A DNA stretch of 13,338 nt. Source: 2-02-FULL-62-14 sp035632555. GTDB taxonomy: Bacteria; Nitrospirota; Nitrospiria; Nitrospirales; Nitrospiraceae. Below are positions 1 to 7,238 of the stretch, piece after piece. The stretch lies in the NCBI GenBank assembly GCA_035632555.1, contig DASQGO010000125.1, positions 1 through 13,338 of the forward strand, given 5' to 3'. Position 1 is the stretch's first letter; each line of letters opens with the position of its first letter. The translations under genes were made by a program, and so were the position numbers. The notes under the pieces were generated by a model. The model saw only the letters and a program-made list of their open reading frames with translations, had not been told where the DNA came from and ran no database searches.

Positions 1-1
1 G

Positions 2-1540
2 GTGCAAGTCGGCGATCCTTTCCGCGAGAAACTGTTGCTCGAAGCCTGCCTCGAACTGCTCGCCACGGACGCCGTGGCCGGCATCCAGGACATGGGCGCG
101 GCGGGCCTCACTAGTTCGTCCTGCGAAATGGCCTCAAGGGCCGGCAACGGTCTTGAACTCGATCTGACGCATGTTCCAAGGCGCGAGCCCGGCATGACGC
201 CCTATGAATTGATGCTCTCGGAATCGCAGGAACGGATGTTGATGGTGGCGAAGCAGGGAAAGGAAGAGGAAGTCCTCCGCATCTGCCGCAAATGGGATCT
301 TGATTGCGCCGTGGTGGGCCGCGTGACCGGCGACGGTATTCTGCGCGTGAAGGATCAAGGCAGGGTGGTGGCGGAGATTCCCGCAAAAGCGTTGGCCGAA
401 GACGGTCCGAAGTACGAGCGCCCGAATGCCCCGCCGGCTTACCAGGAACATCTCCAGGCGCTCAATCTCGACGCGCTGAAGGAGCCGAAGGATTACACGG
501 CCACGCTGTTCGAGTTGCTCGAGTCGCCGACGATCGCGAGCAAGCGGTGGGTCTACCAGCAGTATGACCACATGGTCCGGACAAACAGCATGGTGCGGCC
601 CGGTTCGGATGCGGCGGTGCTCCGGATCAAGGGAACGAACAAGGCTGTGGCGATCACGGCGGACTGCAACGGCCGGTACTGCGTACTGCATCCATATATA
701 GGGGGCATGATCGCGGTGGCGGAGGCGGCGCGCAATCTCGTCTGTTCCGGCGCCGAGCCGATCGGCCTCACGGACTGCCTCAACTTCGGCAATCCCGAGC
801 GGCCGGAAGTCATGTGGCAGTTCATCCTGTCGGTGGAAGGCATCGCCGACGCCTGCAAGGAACTCAACGTGCCGGTGGTGAGCGGCAACGTGAGCTTCTA
901 TAACGAGACGAACGGGCTCAACATCTATCCCACGCCGATTCTCGGGATGGTGGGTTTGATCGAAGAGGCCGACAAGGCCATGACTCAGTGGTTCAAGCAG
1001 GCGGGGGATGCGATCATTCTGCTCGGCGCGACGCGGGAGGATATCGGCGGGACGGAATACCTGCGCGTCGTCCATCATCGCGAGCAGGGCGAACCGCCCT
1101 ATCTGAACCTGGAAACCGAAAAAGCGCTCCACGCCTGCACGTTGAAACTGATTCGTGATGGATTCGTTCAATCGGCGCACGATTGTTCAGACGGCGGCCT
1201 GGCCGTGGCGTTGGTTGAATGCTGCGTGTCCACTCCAACACATCTGCTCGGCGCTGTGGTACGATTAGCTGGTCAGACGATCAGACGGGATGCGCTGCTG
1301 TTCGGCGAAAGCCAGTCGCGGGTGGTGCTTTCGGTGAAGGCCGATGCTGCCGAAAAGGTTTTGGCGGTCGCTCAGACGATGGGTGTGCCGGCGGTAAAGA
1401 TCGGGACCGTCGGCGGCGAGCGGCTGATTATTGACGTCGAAGCAGGCAGGCAGGCTTCGGCCTGTCGTGTTGACGCAGAGCTGAAAACCCTGTTAGATCG
1501 ATGGGGTAACAGCCTTGAACGGGCGCTCAATCAGACGTAG
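2..1540 (+). CDS. purL: Phosphoribosylformylglycinamidine synthase subunit PurL (5' end missing)
   Basis: PurL is the synthetase subunit of the enzyme that turns FGAR, glutamine and ATP into FGAM, the fourth step of de novo purine synthesis in the cytoplasm; it works with PurS and the glutaminase PurQ. The reading frame is already open at base 2, so the GTG there is an internal valine and not a start. About 512 codons remain. The stand-alone PurL of Bacillus type is about 740 residues, so roughly 230 N-terminal residues lie off the window. Visible family signatures are GAAGLTSSSCEMASRAG near residues 32-48 of the fragment, a SGNVSFYNE stretch in the second half and SDGGLAVAL at about 396-404, the last two belonging to the second AIRS-like repeat. 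The stop is followed after 25 nt by purF, so the two are probably cotranscribed. Length and motifs look intact up to the cut edge. Confidence 0.97.
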   Translation: MQVGDPFREKLLLEACLELLATDAVAGIQDMGAAGLTSSSCEMASRAGNGLELDLTHVPRREPGMTPYELMLSESQERMLMVAKQGKEEEVLRICRKWDLDCAVVGRVTGDGILRVKDQGRVVAEIPAKALAEDGPKYERPNAPPAYQEHLQALNLDALKEPKDYTATLFELLESPTIASKRWVYQQYDHMVRTNSMVRPGSDAAVLRIKGTNKAVAITADCNGRYCVLHPYIGGMIAVAEAARNLVCSGAEPIGLTDCLNFGNPERPEVMWQFILSVEGIADACKELNVPVVSGNVSFYNETNGLNIYPTPILGMVGLIEEADKAMTQWFKQAGDAIILLGATREDIGGTEYLRVVHHREQGEPPYLNLETEKALHACTLKLIRDGFVQSAHDCSDGGLAVALVECCVSTPTHLLGAVVRLAGQTIRRDALLFGESQSRVVLSVKADAAEKVLAVAQTMGVPAVKIGTVGGERLIIDVEAGRQASACRVDAELKTLLDRWGNSLERALNQT

Positions 1541-1565
1541 GGCAGGCGTAAGGAAGTAAGGGGTC

Positions 1566-3047
1566 ATGAACCGCACCCGAACAGAGCTTCCGATGGCTGG
1601 ACAGCCCACGCCTCGCCCGCCGCGTCCCCAGTTCATCACCCCGGATAAATTCCACGACGAATGCGCGGTCTTCGGCATCTACGGCCATAAAGAAGCGGCC
1701 AATATCACCTACCTCGGGCTCTATGCGCTCCAGCACCGCGGACAAGAAGGCTCCGGTATCGCGGCGTCCGACGGCGAGCACTTCAATGTCGAAAAGGGTC
1801 TGGGACTTGTCGCCGACGTCTATACGAAGTCGGTGATCAAGCGTCTGCACGGCCACATGGCGATCGGCCACAACCGCTACTCCACGGCCGGCGGCAGCGG
1901 ACTCAAGAACGTCCAGCCGCTGACGGTGAATTTCGCTTTCGGCAACCTGGCGCTGGCCCACAATGGAAATCTTATCAACGCCCAGATGCTCCGGAACGAG
2001 CTGGAAGCCTACGGGTCTATTTTTCAGTCCACTACAGACAGCGAAGTCATCATCCATTTGATCGCTCACTCGCGCGCCGACACGCTGCTCGCGCGCATTG
2101 TGGATGCGTTGAGCCAGGTGCGCGGCGCTTTTTCGGTCGTGATCCTGACAGACCAGGGCGTGATTGCAGCGCGGGATTCCTACGGGCTGCGCCCGCTCTG
2201 TCTCGGCCAGGTCAAGGGCAGTTGGGTCGTGGCATCGGAAACCTGCGCGCTCGATCTGATCGGCGGGGAATATGTGCGGGACATCGCGCCCGGCGAGCTG
2301 GTGGTGCTCGATTCCCGCGGCGTCACCTCGCTCAAGCCCTTTTCCCAGACGCGCGAGGCCATGTGTGTCTTCGAGTACGTCTATTTTGCGCGGCCGGACA
2401 GCAAGATTTTCGGCAACAACACGGTCTACGAGGCGCGCAAGGCCTATGGGCGGCAACTGGCCAAGGAATCCAAGGTGCCGGCTGATCTGGTGATCGCCGT
2501 GCCGGACTCCGGCGTGCCGGCTGCGCTCGGTTTTTCAGAAGGGGCGGGGATTCCGTTCGAGACCGGTCTGATCCGCAACCACTATGTCGGTCGGACGTTC
2601 ATCGAGCCGGAACAGCAGATCCGCCATTTCGGCGTGAAAGTGAAGCTCAATGCGATTCCGGATATTTTGAAGGGTAAACGCGTCGTGGTGGTGGACGATT
2701 CGCTGGTGCGCGGGACGACGAGCCGCAAGATCGTGAAGATGATCCGCCACGCGGGAGCGAAGGAAGTGCACATGCGGATCAGCTCGCCTCCCATCATCTC
2801 GCCCTGCTTTTACGGCATCGATACGCCGACCAAGAAGGAGCTGATCGCATCCAACCACAGGCTGCAGGAAATCAAAAAATACATCACGGCGGACAGTCTG
2901 GCTTACCTGAGCCTTGAAGGCATGCTAAAGGTTTCCCCTGCCTCGCCTCCCCAATACTGCAGCGCCTGCTTCACCGAGCAGTACCCCATCCCGTTCACGA
3001 AGGCTGAAGAACTGCAACTTGGCCTGTTCGAATCCCACCACTCGTAG
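1566..3047 (+). CDS. purF: Amidophosphoribosyltransferase (glutamine PRPP amidotransferase)
   Basis: PurF makes 5-phosphoribosylamine from PRPP and glutamine, the first committed step of purine synthesis. The 493-aa protein has an N-terminal Ntn-hydrolase glutaminase domain. Its nucleophile should be Cys33 in DECAVFGI, freed by removal of a 32-residue propeptide; GHNRYST and AHNGNL follow. The C-terminal phosphoribosyltransferase domain carries the PRPP loop VVVVDDSLVRGTT (about residues 373-385). Cys267, Cys414, Cys465 and Cys468 match the four cysteines that hold the [4Fe-4S] cluster in the Bacillus-type enzyme, so this is the oxygen-sensitive, cluster-bearing class. The ATG at 1566 was chosen because purine-rich AGGAAG and AAGGGG lie just upstream; the ATG at 1593 (residue 10) has no ribosome site but would give a shorter, more usual propeptide. 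It lies 25 nt after purL and was probably expressed with it. The last base of its stop codon is also the first base of an inverted-repeat element. Confidence 0.97.
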   Translation: MNRTRTELPMAGQPTPRPPRPQFITPDKFHDECAVFGIYGHKEAANITYLGLYALQHRGQEGSGIAASDGEHFNVEKGLGLVADVYTKSVIKRLHGHMAIGHNRYSTAGGSGLKNVQPLTVNFAFGNLALAHNGNLINAQMLRNELEAYGSIFQSTTDSEVIIHLIAHSRADTLLARIVDALSQVRGAFSVVILTDQGVIAARDSYGLRPLCLGQVKGSWVVASETCALDLIGGEYVRDIAPGELVVLDSRGVTSLKPFSQTREAMCVFEYVYFARPDSKIFGNNTVYEARKAYGRQLAKESKVPADLVIAVPDSGVPAALGFSEGAGIPFETGLIRNHYVGRTFIEPEQQIRHFGVKVKLNAIPDILKGKRVVVVDDSLVRGTTSRKIVKMIRHAGAKEVHMRISSPPIISPCFYGIDTPTKKELIASNHRLQEIKKYITADSLAYLSLEGMLKVSPASPPQYCSACFTEQYPIPFTKAEELQLGLFESHHS

Positions 3048-3168
3048 GTCGCTGAAAAAGGCTCCCAACTTTGTTCTCGGTCGTCCGTCCCCCTGCGACG
3101 TACCAAAAAACGTACGTCTCAGTCGCCGGACTCCCTGCGGCCTCGTTGGATAGCCTTTTTGAGCAACC
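3047..3168. repeat. MITE/REP-like inverted-repeat element after purF
   Basis: A 122-bp element is bounded by 17-bp imperfect terminal inverted repeats: GGTCGCTGAAAAAGGCT at 3047-3063 and AGCCTTTTTGAGCAACC at 3152-3168, pairing at 15 of 17 positions. Inside is a perfect 7-bp hairpin, GACGTAC (3097-3103) with GTACGTC (3112-3118). There is no coding potential. From memory, similar elements ending in CCTTTTTGAGC are scattered through Nitrospira genomes, but only one copy is present here, so repetition is not shown by this sequence. The AGCC-T5 arm could also help terminate the purF transcript. Confidence 0.6.
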
Positions 3169-3191
3169 ACAGAAAACGCTTTCGGAGCTAG

Positions 3192-3220
3192 TTGCCCATG
3201 GAAAATTGCAGTGCTAGGAT
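3192..3220 (+). promoter_or_regulatory. Sigma70-type promoter of the six-gene operon
   Basis: TTGCCC (3192-3197) and TAGGAT (3215-3220) are separated by 17 bp, and a TG one base before the -10 box gives an extended -10. The first gene starts 44 nt downstream and has an AGGGGG ribosome site at 3251-3256. The promoter sits just outside the inverted-repeat element, so it would drive the downstream operon independently of purF. Confidence 0.5.
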
Positions 3221-3263
3221 GCAGGGGTCATTCGTCTGCTATCGTGCGTGAGGGGGTATCGCT

Positions 3264-3785
3264 ATGAAACGTCTATTGTTGATTGCACTATCGTCGTTTG
3301 CGCTTGCGTTGCCGGTGTTTGCCGCCGGGTACTTCAAAGTCGGCGAACCGGCCCCGAATTTTGCCTTGAACTCCATTACCGGCGCACCCGTGTCGCTCCA
3401 GAGCTTCAAGGGGAAGATCGTGGTGCTGGGGCTGTTCCATATTTGCGAGCCGTGTCTGATACAGGGGAGCAATCTGCAAAAGGTCCATGACGTGATGCAG
3501 GGGAAAAACGTCGCAGTGGTGGGCGTCAATTCCTCGGGCAATTCCAAAGAGGACGTGATGGAGTTTTTGACGGCGTTTCCCGTGAAGATCACGTATCCGT
3601 ACCTGCTCGATCCCAAGAAGGAGACGGACAAGCTTTACGGGGGCGGAAAGTTTATTCCAAATGTGTATGTCATCGATCAGAACGGCATCATTCGCTGGCA
3701 GCGGGTGGGAAATATGGATCTGGCTGGTGCGGACATAATTATCCAGGAAGTGAACAAGCTGCTGGCCGGTTCCAAAGGGCTGTGA
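3264..3785 (+). CDS. Exported thioredoxin-fold (TlpA/redoxin-like) protein
   Basis: A 173-aa protein with an N-terminal signal peptide (KR followed by a hydrophobic run, likely cut after about residue 20 at VFA-A), so it acts outside the cytoplasmic membrane. The mature part has the AhpC/TlpA layout: GEPAPNFAL at 27-35, then LQSFKGKIVVL before the active site. The redox motif is C61-E-P-C64 in HICEPC, with His in place of the usual Trp before the first cysteine. The conserved cis-proline is Pro132 in KFIPNVYVID. A role in periplasmic thiol-disulfide exchange, such as reducing an apocytochrome or an exported partner, is inferred from the family; the substrate is unknown. An AGGGGG ribosome site 7 nt upstream supports this ATG. 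It is the first gene of a tight six-gene series; the next start lies 1 nt after its stop. TlpA, ResA and peroxiredoxin are all possible; the CxxC favours TlpA/ResA over peroxiredoxin. Confidence 0.85.
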   Translation: MKRLLLIALSSFALALPVFAAGYFKVGEPAPNFALNSITGAPVSLQSFKGKIVVLGLFHICEPCLIQGSNLQKVHDVMQGKNVAVVGVNSSGNSKEDVMEFLTAFPVKITYPYLLDPKKETDKLYGGGKFIPNVYVIDQNGIIRWQRVGNMDLAGADIIIQEVNKLLAGSKGL

Positions 3786-3786
3786 C

Positions 3787-4026
3787 ATGGATGAGATTGA
3801 AGCCGGCATCAAGAAGTTTCACGAGCTTCTCAAGGGGCTGGATGCTTCCGTGCACGCGGTGGTGCCGGTCAAGCCAACCAACAGCATGTTTCTGATTTCG
3901 CTGACCAAGGGCGCCAACCGAAAATTCATCACCATCCCGGAAGATGACATCATCGATCTCCCCAGCGAAGCGGACATCCTCGGCAAGGTTACGAAGGTTG
4001 TGAGAGACGCCATCGCCGCACTCTGA
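3787..4026 (+). CDS. Hypothetical 79-aa protein
   Basis: I do not recognise this small protein. It is soluble, with no signal peptide and no membrane segment. An N-terminal helical part (IKKFHELLKGLD) is followed by strand-like stretches (AVVPVKP, MFLISLTKG, KFITIPEDDIIDL) and a C-terminal helix. There are no cysteines or obvious catalytic motif. It begins 1 nt after the thioredoxin-fold gene, with AAAGGG about 8 nt upstream of its ATG, and ends 2 nt before the next gene, so translational coupling is likely. Its position and spacing make it a real gene, and the even mix of charged and hydrophobic residues suggests a compact domain, perhaps a binding partner of a neighbour. Confidence 0.7.
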   Translation: MDEIEAGIKKFHELLKGLDASVHAVVPVKPTNSMFLISLTKGANRKFITIPEDDIIDLPSEADILGKVTKVVRDAIAAL

Positions 4027-4028
4027 CC

Positions 4029-4625
4029 ATGTTAAAGCAACTGCTCCCCGGCATCTGGCAGTGGTCCTGGTTTTCGGACGAAAAGAAACTTGACTTCAAC
4101 GGCCTCTTTCTGACAATCGGCGAGCACCGGATTCTTGTCGATCCGCCTCCCATGGCGGCGGACGAGTTGGCCCAGGCCAAGCGCGGCGGCCAGGTGGACT
4201 ACATTCTCATCACGAATCGCGACCATGAGCGGGAAGCCGCGGCGCTTCAAAAAGAATTTCACTGCCAGGTCTGGGTGCCGGTGGCGGATGCGCCGCAGAT
4301 GACGATTAAACCCGACAAAACCTACAAGGACGGTGAATTGCTGTCCGGCGGAATTTGGGCCATCCAATTGAACGATCAGAAGGCGCCTGGGGAATCCGCG
4401 CTGTTCATCCAGCAGGGCAAGGGCATTCTTATCGTCGGCGATGCATTGATCGGCAAGCCGCAGGGATCGGTCAACATGCTGCCGCCGGAGAAATATGCCG
4501 ACGCAGGCAAGGCTCGGGAAGGTCTGAAGCGGATTTTGAAATATAATTTCGACACGCTGCTGGTCGGCGACGGCGCGTCAATCCTCACGGGCGCCAAACC
4601 CGTGGTCGAACAATTTCTTGCCTGA
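4029..4625 (+). CDS. Metallo-beta-lactamase-fold protein with degenerate metal site
   Basis: A 198-aa cytoplasmic protein whose order of elements follows the metallo-beta-lactamase fold: an opening strand GIWQWSWF, NGLFLTIGEHRILVDPPP at 24-41, VDYILITNRDHERE at 56-69 where the HxHxDH motif should be, and GILIVGDAL at 132-140 where the bridging Asp sits. DTLLVGDG at 175-182 stands where a late His (GHG) is usual. The canonical zinc ligands are largely missing: HxHxDH is replaced by N-R-D-H-E-R, and the late His by Asp181. Asp138 is kept. It may therefore be a non-hydrolytic binding protein or a variant with a different metal site. The start follows the previous stop by 2 nt and has no clear ribosome site, which fits coupled translation. 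The fold call rests on motif order only; a homology search could change it. Confidence 0.6.
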   Translation: MLKQLLPGIWQWSWFSDEKKLDFNGLFLTIGEHRILVDPPPMAADELAQAKRGGQVDYILITNRDHEREAAALQKEFHCQVWVPVADAPQMTIKPDKTYKDGELLSGGIWAIQLNDQKAPGESALFIQQGKGILIVGDALIGKPQGSVNMLPPEKYADAGKAREGLKRILKYNFDTLLVGDGASILTGAKPVVEQFLA

Positions 4626-4630
4626 TTGCC

Positions 4631-5425
4631 ATGCGCGAGAATGCTTCCGCACAGCTTAATCGCCGGGGCAACGAACACTTCTCCCGCGGCCATTACACGG
4701 AAGCCTACGAATGTTACGCGAAGGCCTTGGAATGCGACCGCAAAACCGGCGATCAGCGCGCGCTGGTGGCGACGCTCGGCAATGTCGCGAACATCTGTGC
4801 CGTCAGCGGCCGGCGTGAAGCCGCGCAGCAACATTATGAAGAGGTTCTGGAGTTGCAAAAACTGCTCGGGGACGAGCGCGGGATCGGCACGACGCTGGCC
4901 AATCTCGGCAACCTGCGCGCGGATGGGGCCGAATACGAACGGGCGCGGGCCTACTACCTCGAAGCCCTGGATATCCTGAAGCGGACGCATGACGAAGCCG
5001 CGCTGGCGGTGCTCTTTTCCGATCTGGGGTTCGTCGCGCGGGAGACCGGGCAGTACGATGAGGCCATGCGGTGCTACGAGCAGTCGCTGGCCCTGATGAA
5101 GCGGCTGGGCAACGAGGGTGGCATGGCCGATGCCTGGCGCATGATGGCGCGGACGCATTTCATGCAGCAGCGTTATGAGAATGCCGTCGCCTGCTGCCGG
5201 ACCAGCCAGGCCATTGCAGAACGGATGCGCGACGAATTGCGGACGGGCGGAGCCCGCTATGTCATGGCAGGATGCTGCGAACAGTTGGGGAAATTGCAGG
5301 AGGCCGCCGATCTGCTCGAACTCGTGGTTGAAATGGACCGCAAATACAATCTGCCCAAGTTGCAGGAGAATATTGGGCGGCTGGAAGCCTTGAAGGCCCG
5401 ATTAGCCGAAAGGATGCGCGCATGA
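4631..5425 (+). CDS. Tetratricopeptide-repeat protein
   Basis: A 264-aa soluble protein built almost wholly of about six TPR helix pairs, with a spacing near 40 residues as in kinesin-light-chain-type repeats. Clear units include GNEHFSRGHYTEAYECYAKA near the N-terminus, GNVANICAVSGRREAAQQHY, ANLGNLRADGAEYERARAYY, SDLGFVARETGQYDEAMRCY and ARTHFMQQRYENAVACCRTS. There is no signal peptide or catalytic domain, so the likely job is holding partner proteins, perhaps the neighbouring operon products. It starts 5 nt after the MBL-fold gene, without an evident ribosome site, and its stop overlaps the next start as ATGA. TPR identity is clear; the partners are unknown. Confidence 0.85.
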   Translation: MRENASAQLNRRGNEHFSRGHYTEAYECYAKALECDRKTGDQRALVATLGNVANICAVSGRREAAQQHYEEVLELQKLLGDERGIGTTLANLGNLRADGAEYERARAYYLEALDILKRTHDEAALAVLFSDLGFVARETGQYDEAMRCYEQSLALMKRLGNEGGMADAWRMMARTHFMQQRYENAVACCRTSQAIAERMRDELRTGGARYVMAGCCEQLGKLQEAADLLELVVEMDRKYNLPKLQENIGRLEALKARLAERMRA

Positions 5426-5871
5426 GCGAGAAGGCGGTGCCGGCTCCCGCCCCGGCATGGAATGAGGCCCGTACGCGGCTGTGTCAATCCGAGCCGGCGT
5501 TCTACGAACTGGAGCCGGGCGGCGCGCTGGCGCTCGCACTGGACGACGACGGCTGGATACTGGAAATCACGCCGGACGGCCGGCTGGTCTGCCAGGCGGG
5601 TATGGACATCGAAGACATCCAGAGTCTGCTTTCGGATGGGACCCCGGAAGACCTGGGCACGGACGAACTGGCCAAGCAGGCCAAGTACTATCTCCAACCC
5701 ATGGCCGCCAAGTTCCGGAAGCGGCTGCGCGACGCCGGTTTCGACGAGCAGACGGAGATGACCGAACAGTACGTCGCGATCACCTTCCAGCGGGCTGTCG
5801 ACTTCCAGAAATATGACGAAGTGGCGACAGCCGTCCGTTGGTGCAGGCAGCAATTCGCCGGCAAAGCATGA
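5422..5871 (+). CDS. Hypothetical 149-aa protein
   Basis: I do not recognise a family. The N-terminus is short and rich in Ala and Pro. It is followed by a probable beta-rich part (GALALALDDDGWILEITPDG, about residues 33-52, then RLVCQAGMD), an acidic stretch (EDIQSLLSDGTPEDLGTDE) and a charged helical C-terminal half (KYYLQPMAAKFRKRLRDAGF onward). No signal peptide, membrane segment or known catalytic motif is visible. The ATG lies inside the stop of the TPR gene (ATGA overlap), with AAAGGA about 8 nt upstream, and its own stop overlaps the next start in the same way. This tight coupling on both sides supports it as a real gene whose product is made together with the TPR and methyltransferase proteins. 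Confidence 0.72.
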   Translation: MSEKAVPAPAPAWNEARTRLCQSEPAFYELEPGGALALALDDDGWILEITPDGRLVCQAGMDIEDIQSLLSDGTPEDLGTDELAKQAKYYLQPMAAKFRKRLRDAGFDEQTEMTEQYVAITFQRAVDFQKYDEVATAVRWCRQQFAGKA

Positions 5872-6887
5872 AGCCGGATTCCTCCGTTCGCACGTTCGAA
5901 GATTTTCGCGCAGTCGTCGCTGCCTACCGGTTGCCGCGGATCATCTTCACTGCGCTGGATCTCGACCTGTTCACCGCCATCGGCGGCAGGGCCTGGACTG
6001 TTTCCTCCCTGGCGAAGAAACTTCGTGTCAGCGTCCGCGGACTGGACATTCTCTGCCGCAATCTCGCCTGCGCCGGTCTGCTCGTCAAGACCGGCTCCCG
6101 TTACCGGAACAGTCCTCTTGCCCGCAGGGAACTCAACAAAAAGAGCCCGGCCTATCGGTGGGCCTATCTCGATCTGTTGCGCAACCACTGGAACGACTGG
6201 TCAACGCTGACGCGATCGGTCCGGCGGGGCAGGCCGGTGGATGACAACGACGATCCGGATGAGCCGGCCTACCGGCGCCGGTTCACCTGGGCCATGCACC
6301 ACCGTTCGCTCGATGTCGCGCCGAAGATTGCGGCCCAGGTCAATCTTCGCGGCGCTAGGATGCTGCTGGATTTGGGCGGCGGCCCCGGCACCTACGCACT
6401 GGCGTTTTTGAAGCGGAATCCTGCGCTCAAGGCGACGGTCTGCGACCGCGCGCCGGCGCTTGCAGTGGCGCGCGAGATCGCCAAGACCCTGCCGCATGGG
6501 AAGCGGCTGTCATATCTACCGCTGGATTTTACCGCCCAGCCGATCCCCGGACGGTATGACATCATCTGGTTCTCGAACGTGCTCCATATTTATTCACCGG
6601 AAGAGAATCAGCGGCTGTTCCGGAAGATGGCGAAGGCGCTGGTTCCCGGCGGCCGTCTCCTGATTCAGGACGCATTTCTGCACGATGCGAACGGTCTGCA
6701 TCCTCAGGACGCCTCGCTGTTCGCCGTGACCATGCTGCTGTTCACCGATCGGGGTAACACCTACTCGGTCCGCGATACTGCGGCATGGTTGAAGCAGGCG
6801 GGATTCGGACGCGTGAGGACGCTTACGATGAAGAAGGGGACGGAGGATTGGGACGGGGGGATTCTGGAGGCGACAAAGCGTTCATAG
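5868..6887 (+). CDS. SAM-dependent methyltransferase, O-methyltransferase family 2 type
   Basis: A 339-aa protein with the two-domain layout of class I O-methyltransferases of the hydroxyneurosporene/acetylserotonin type. Residues about 10-110 form a winged-helix-like dimerisation domain (YRLPRIIFTALDLDLFTAI, then WTVSSLAKKLRVSVRGLDIL). The Rossmann domain has the SAM motif LLDLGGGPG at 166-174, and NVLHIYSPEE places His240 where plant enzymes carry the catalytic base. ALVPGGRLLIQD follows. The methyl acceptor cannot be told from the sequence; quinone-like or phenolic small molecules are typical for the family. The ATG at 5868 was chosen because it gives a 4-nt ATGA overlap with the preceding gene; a TTG at 5838 in the same frame would add 10 residues lacking family character. 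The last 65 nt overlap the opposite-strand membrane gene. Confidence 0.85.
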   Translation: MKPDSSVRTFEDFRAVVAAYRLPRIIFTALDLDLFTAIGGRAWTVSSLAKKLRVSVRGLDILCRNLACAGLLVKTGSRYRNSPLARRELNKKSPAYRWAYLDLLRNHWNDWSTLTRSVRRGRPVDDNDDPDEPAYRRRFTWAMHHRSLDVAPKIAAQVNLRGARMLLDLGGGPGTYALAFLKRNPALKATVCDRAPALAVAREIAKTLPHGKRLSYLPLDFTAQPIPGRYDIIWFSNVLHIYSPEENQRLFRKMAKALVPGGRLLIQDAFLHDANGLHPQDASLFAVTMLLFTDRGNTYSVRDTAAWLKQAGFGRVRTLTMKKGTEDWDGGILEATKRS

Positions 6888-7209
6888 CGTTCAAAAATCC
6901 CTTTCCGCCGAATACGATCAGCAGGAAATTCAATGCGGCTGTTACTCCACTCGCCGCGAGAATCGTTTGCGGGACGTCCGACTTTGTGAGCCCCTGCACG
7001 ATGGTCGAGACGTCCAACGCGAGCCCCACTGTGCCGTACATCACCGCCGCCATCAGCGCCCACCGCTGATTCGCCAGCAGGCATCCGACCAACGCAAGGG
7101 GAAGACCGTACAGAAACAGGAGCCAGCCAAGCGGTTGCGAGCCGGTATGTACCACGGCTGCCGTGAAGAGCAGTCCCGCCAGCAGGGCCATGACAGTCCG
7201 GTGCATCAT
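6823..7209 (-). CDS. Small membrane protein with about four transmembrane segments
   Basis: A 128-aa hydrophobic protein of unknown function. Likely membrane spans are about residues 4-22, 26-46, 49-73 and 82-101, followed by a Pro/Ser-rich tail from about residue 112. The tail is encoded in the 65 nt that overlap the end of the methyltransferase gene antisense, so its composition may simply reflect the other gene's codons. Two adjacent ATGs exist (7209 and 7206). No ribosome site is seen, but a TGG-TATAGT extended -10 ends 6 nt before the first ATG, which fits a leaderless message. The gene is divergent from the DCC-family gene with a 64-nt gap. The hydrophobic pattern supports a real gene. 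Confidence 0.7.
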   Translation of the reverse strand: MMHRTVMALLAGLLFTAAVVHTGSQPLGWLLFLYGLPLALVGCLLANQRWALMAAVMYGTVGLALDVSTIVQGLTKSDVPQTILAASGVTAALNFLLIVFGGKGFLNAMNALSPPESPRPNPPSPSSS

Positions 7210-7215
7210 GGCGCG

Positions 7216-7221
7216 ACTATA
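7216..7221 (-). promoter_or_regulatory. Extended -10 promoter, apparently leaderless
   Basis: On the minus strand TATAGT (7221-7216) is preceded by TGG, an extended -10. No good -35 is found at the usual distance. Exactly 6 nt separate the -10 box from the ATG at 7209, so transcription would begin at or next to the A of the start codon. Confidence 0.4.
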
Positions 7222-7238
7222 CCAGAACCGTACGTGCC

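Noticed and set aside
690..712. AT-rich CATATATAG patch inside purL that resembles a -10 region
   Set aside because: No matching -35 and it lies in the middle of conserved coding sequence.
134..1180. Minus-strand open frame of 348 codons inside purL
   Set aside because: It lies wholly antisense to a clearly conserved gene, is rich in Arg and His as expected from GC-rich codon shadows, and has no family motif.
1527..2456. Minus-strand open frame of 309 codons inside purF
   Set aside because: Antisense shadow of the conserved PurF frame; no promoter, ribosome site or recognisable domain.
4376..5158. Minus-strand open frame of 260 codons
   Set aside because: Antisense to the TPR gene, whose repeats are unmistakable; composition is that of a codon shadow.
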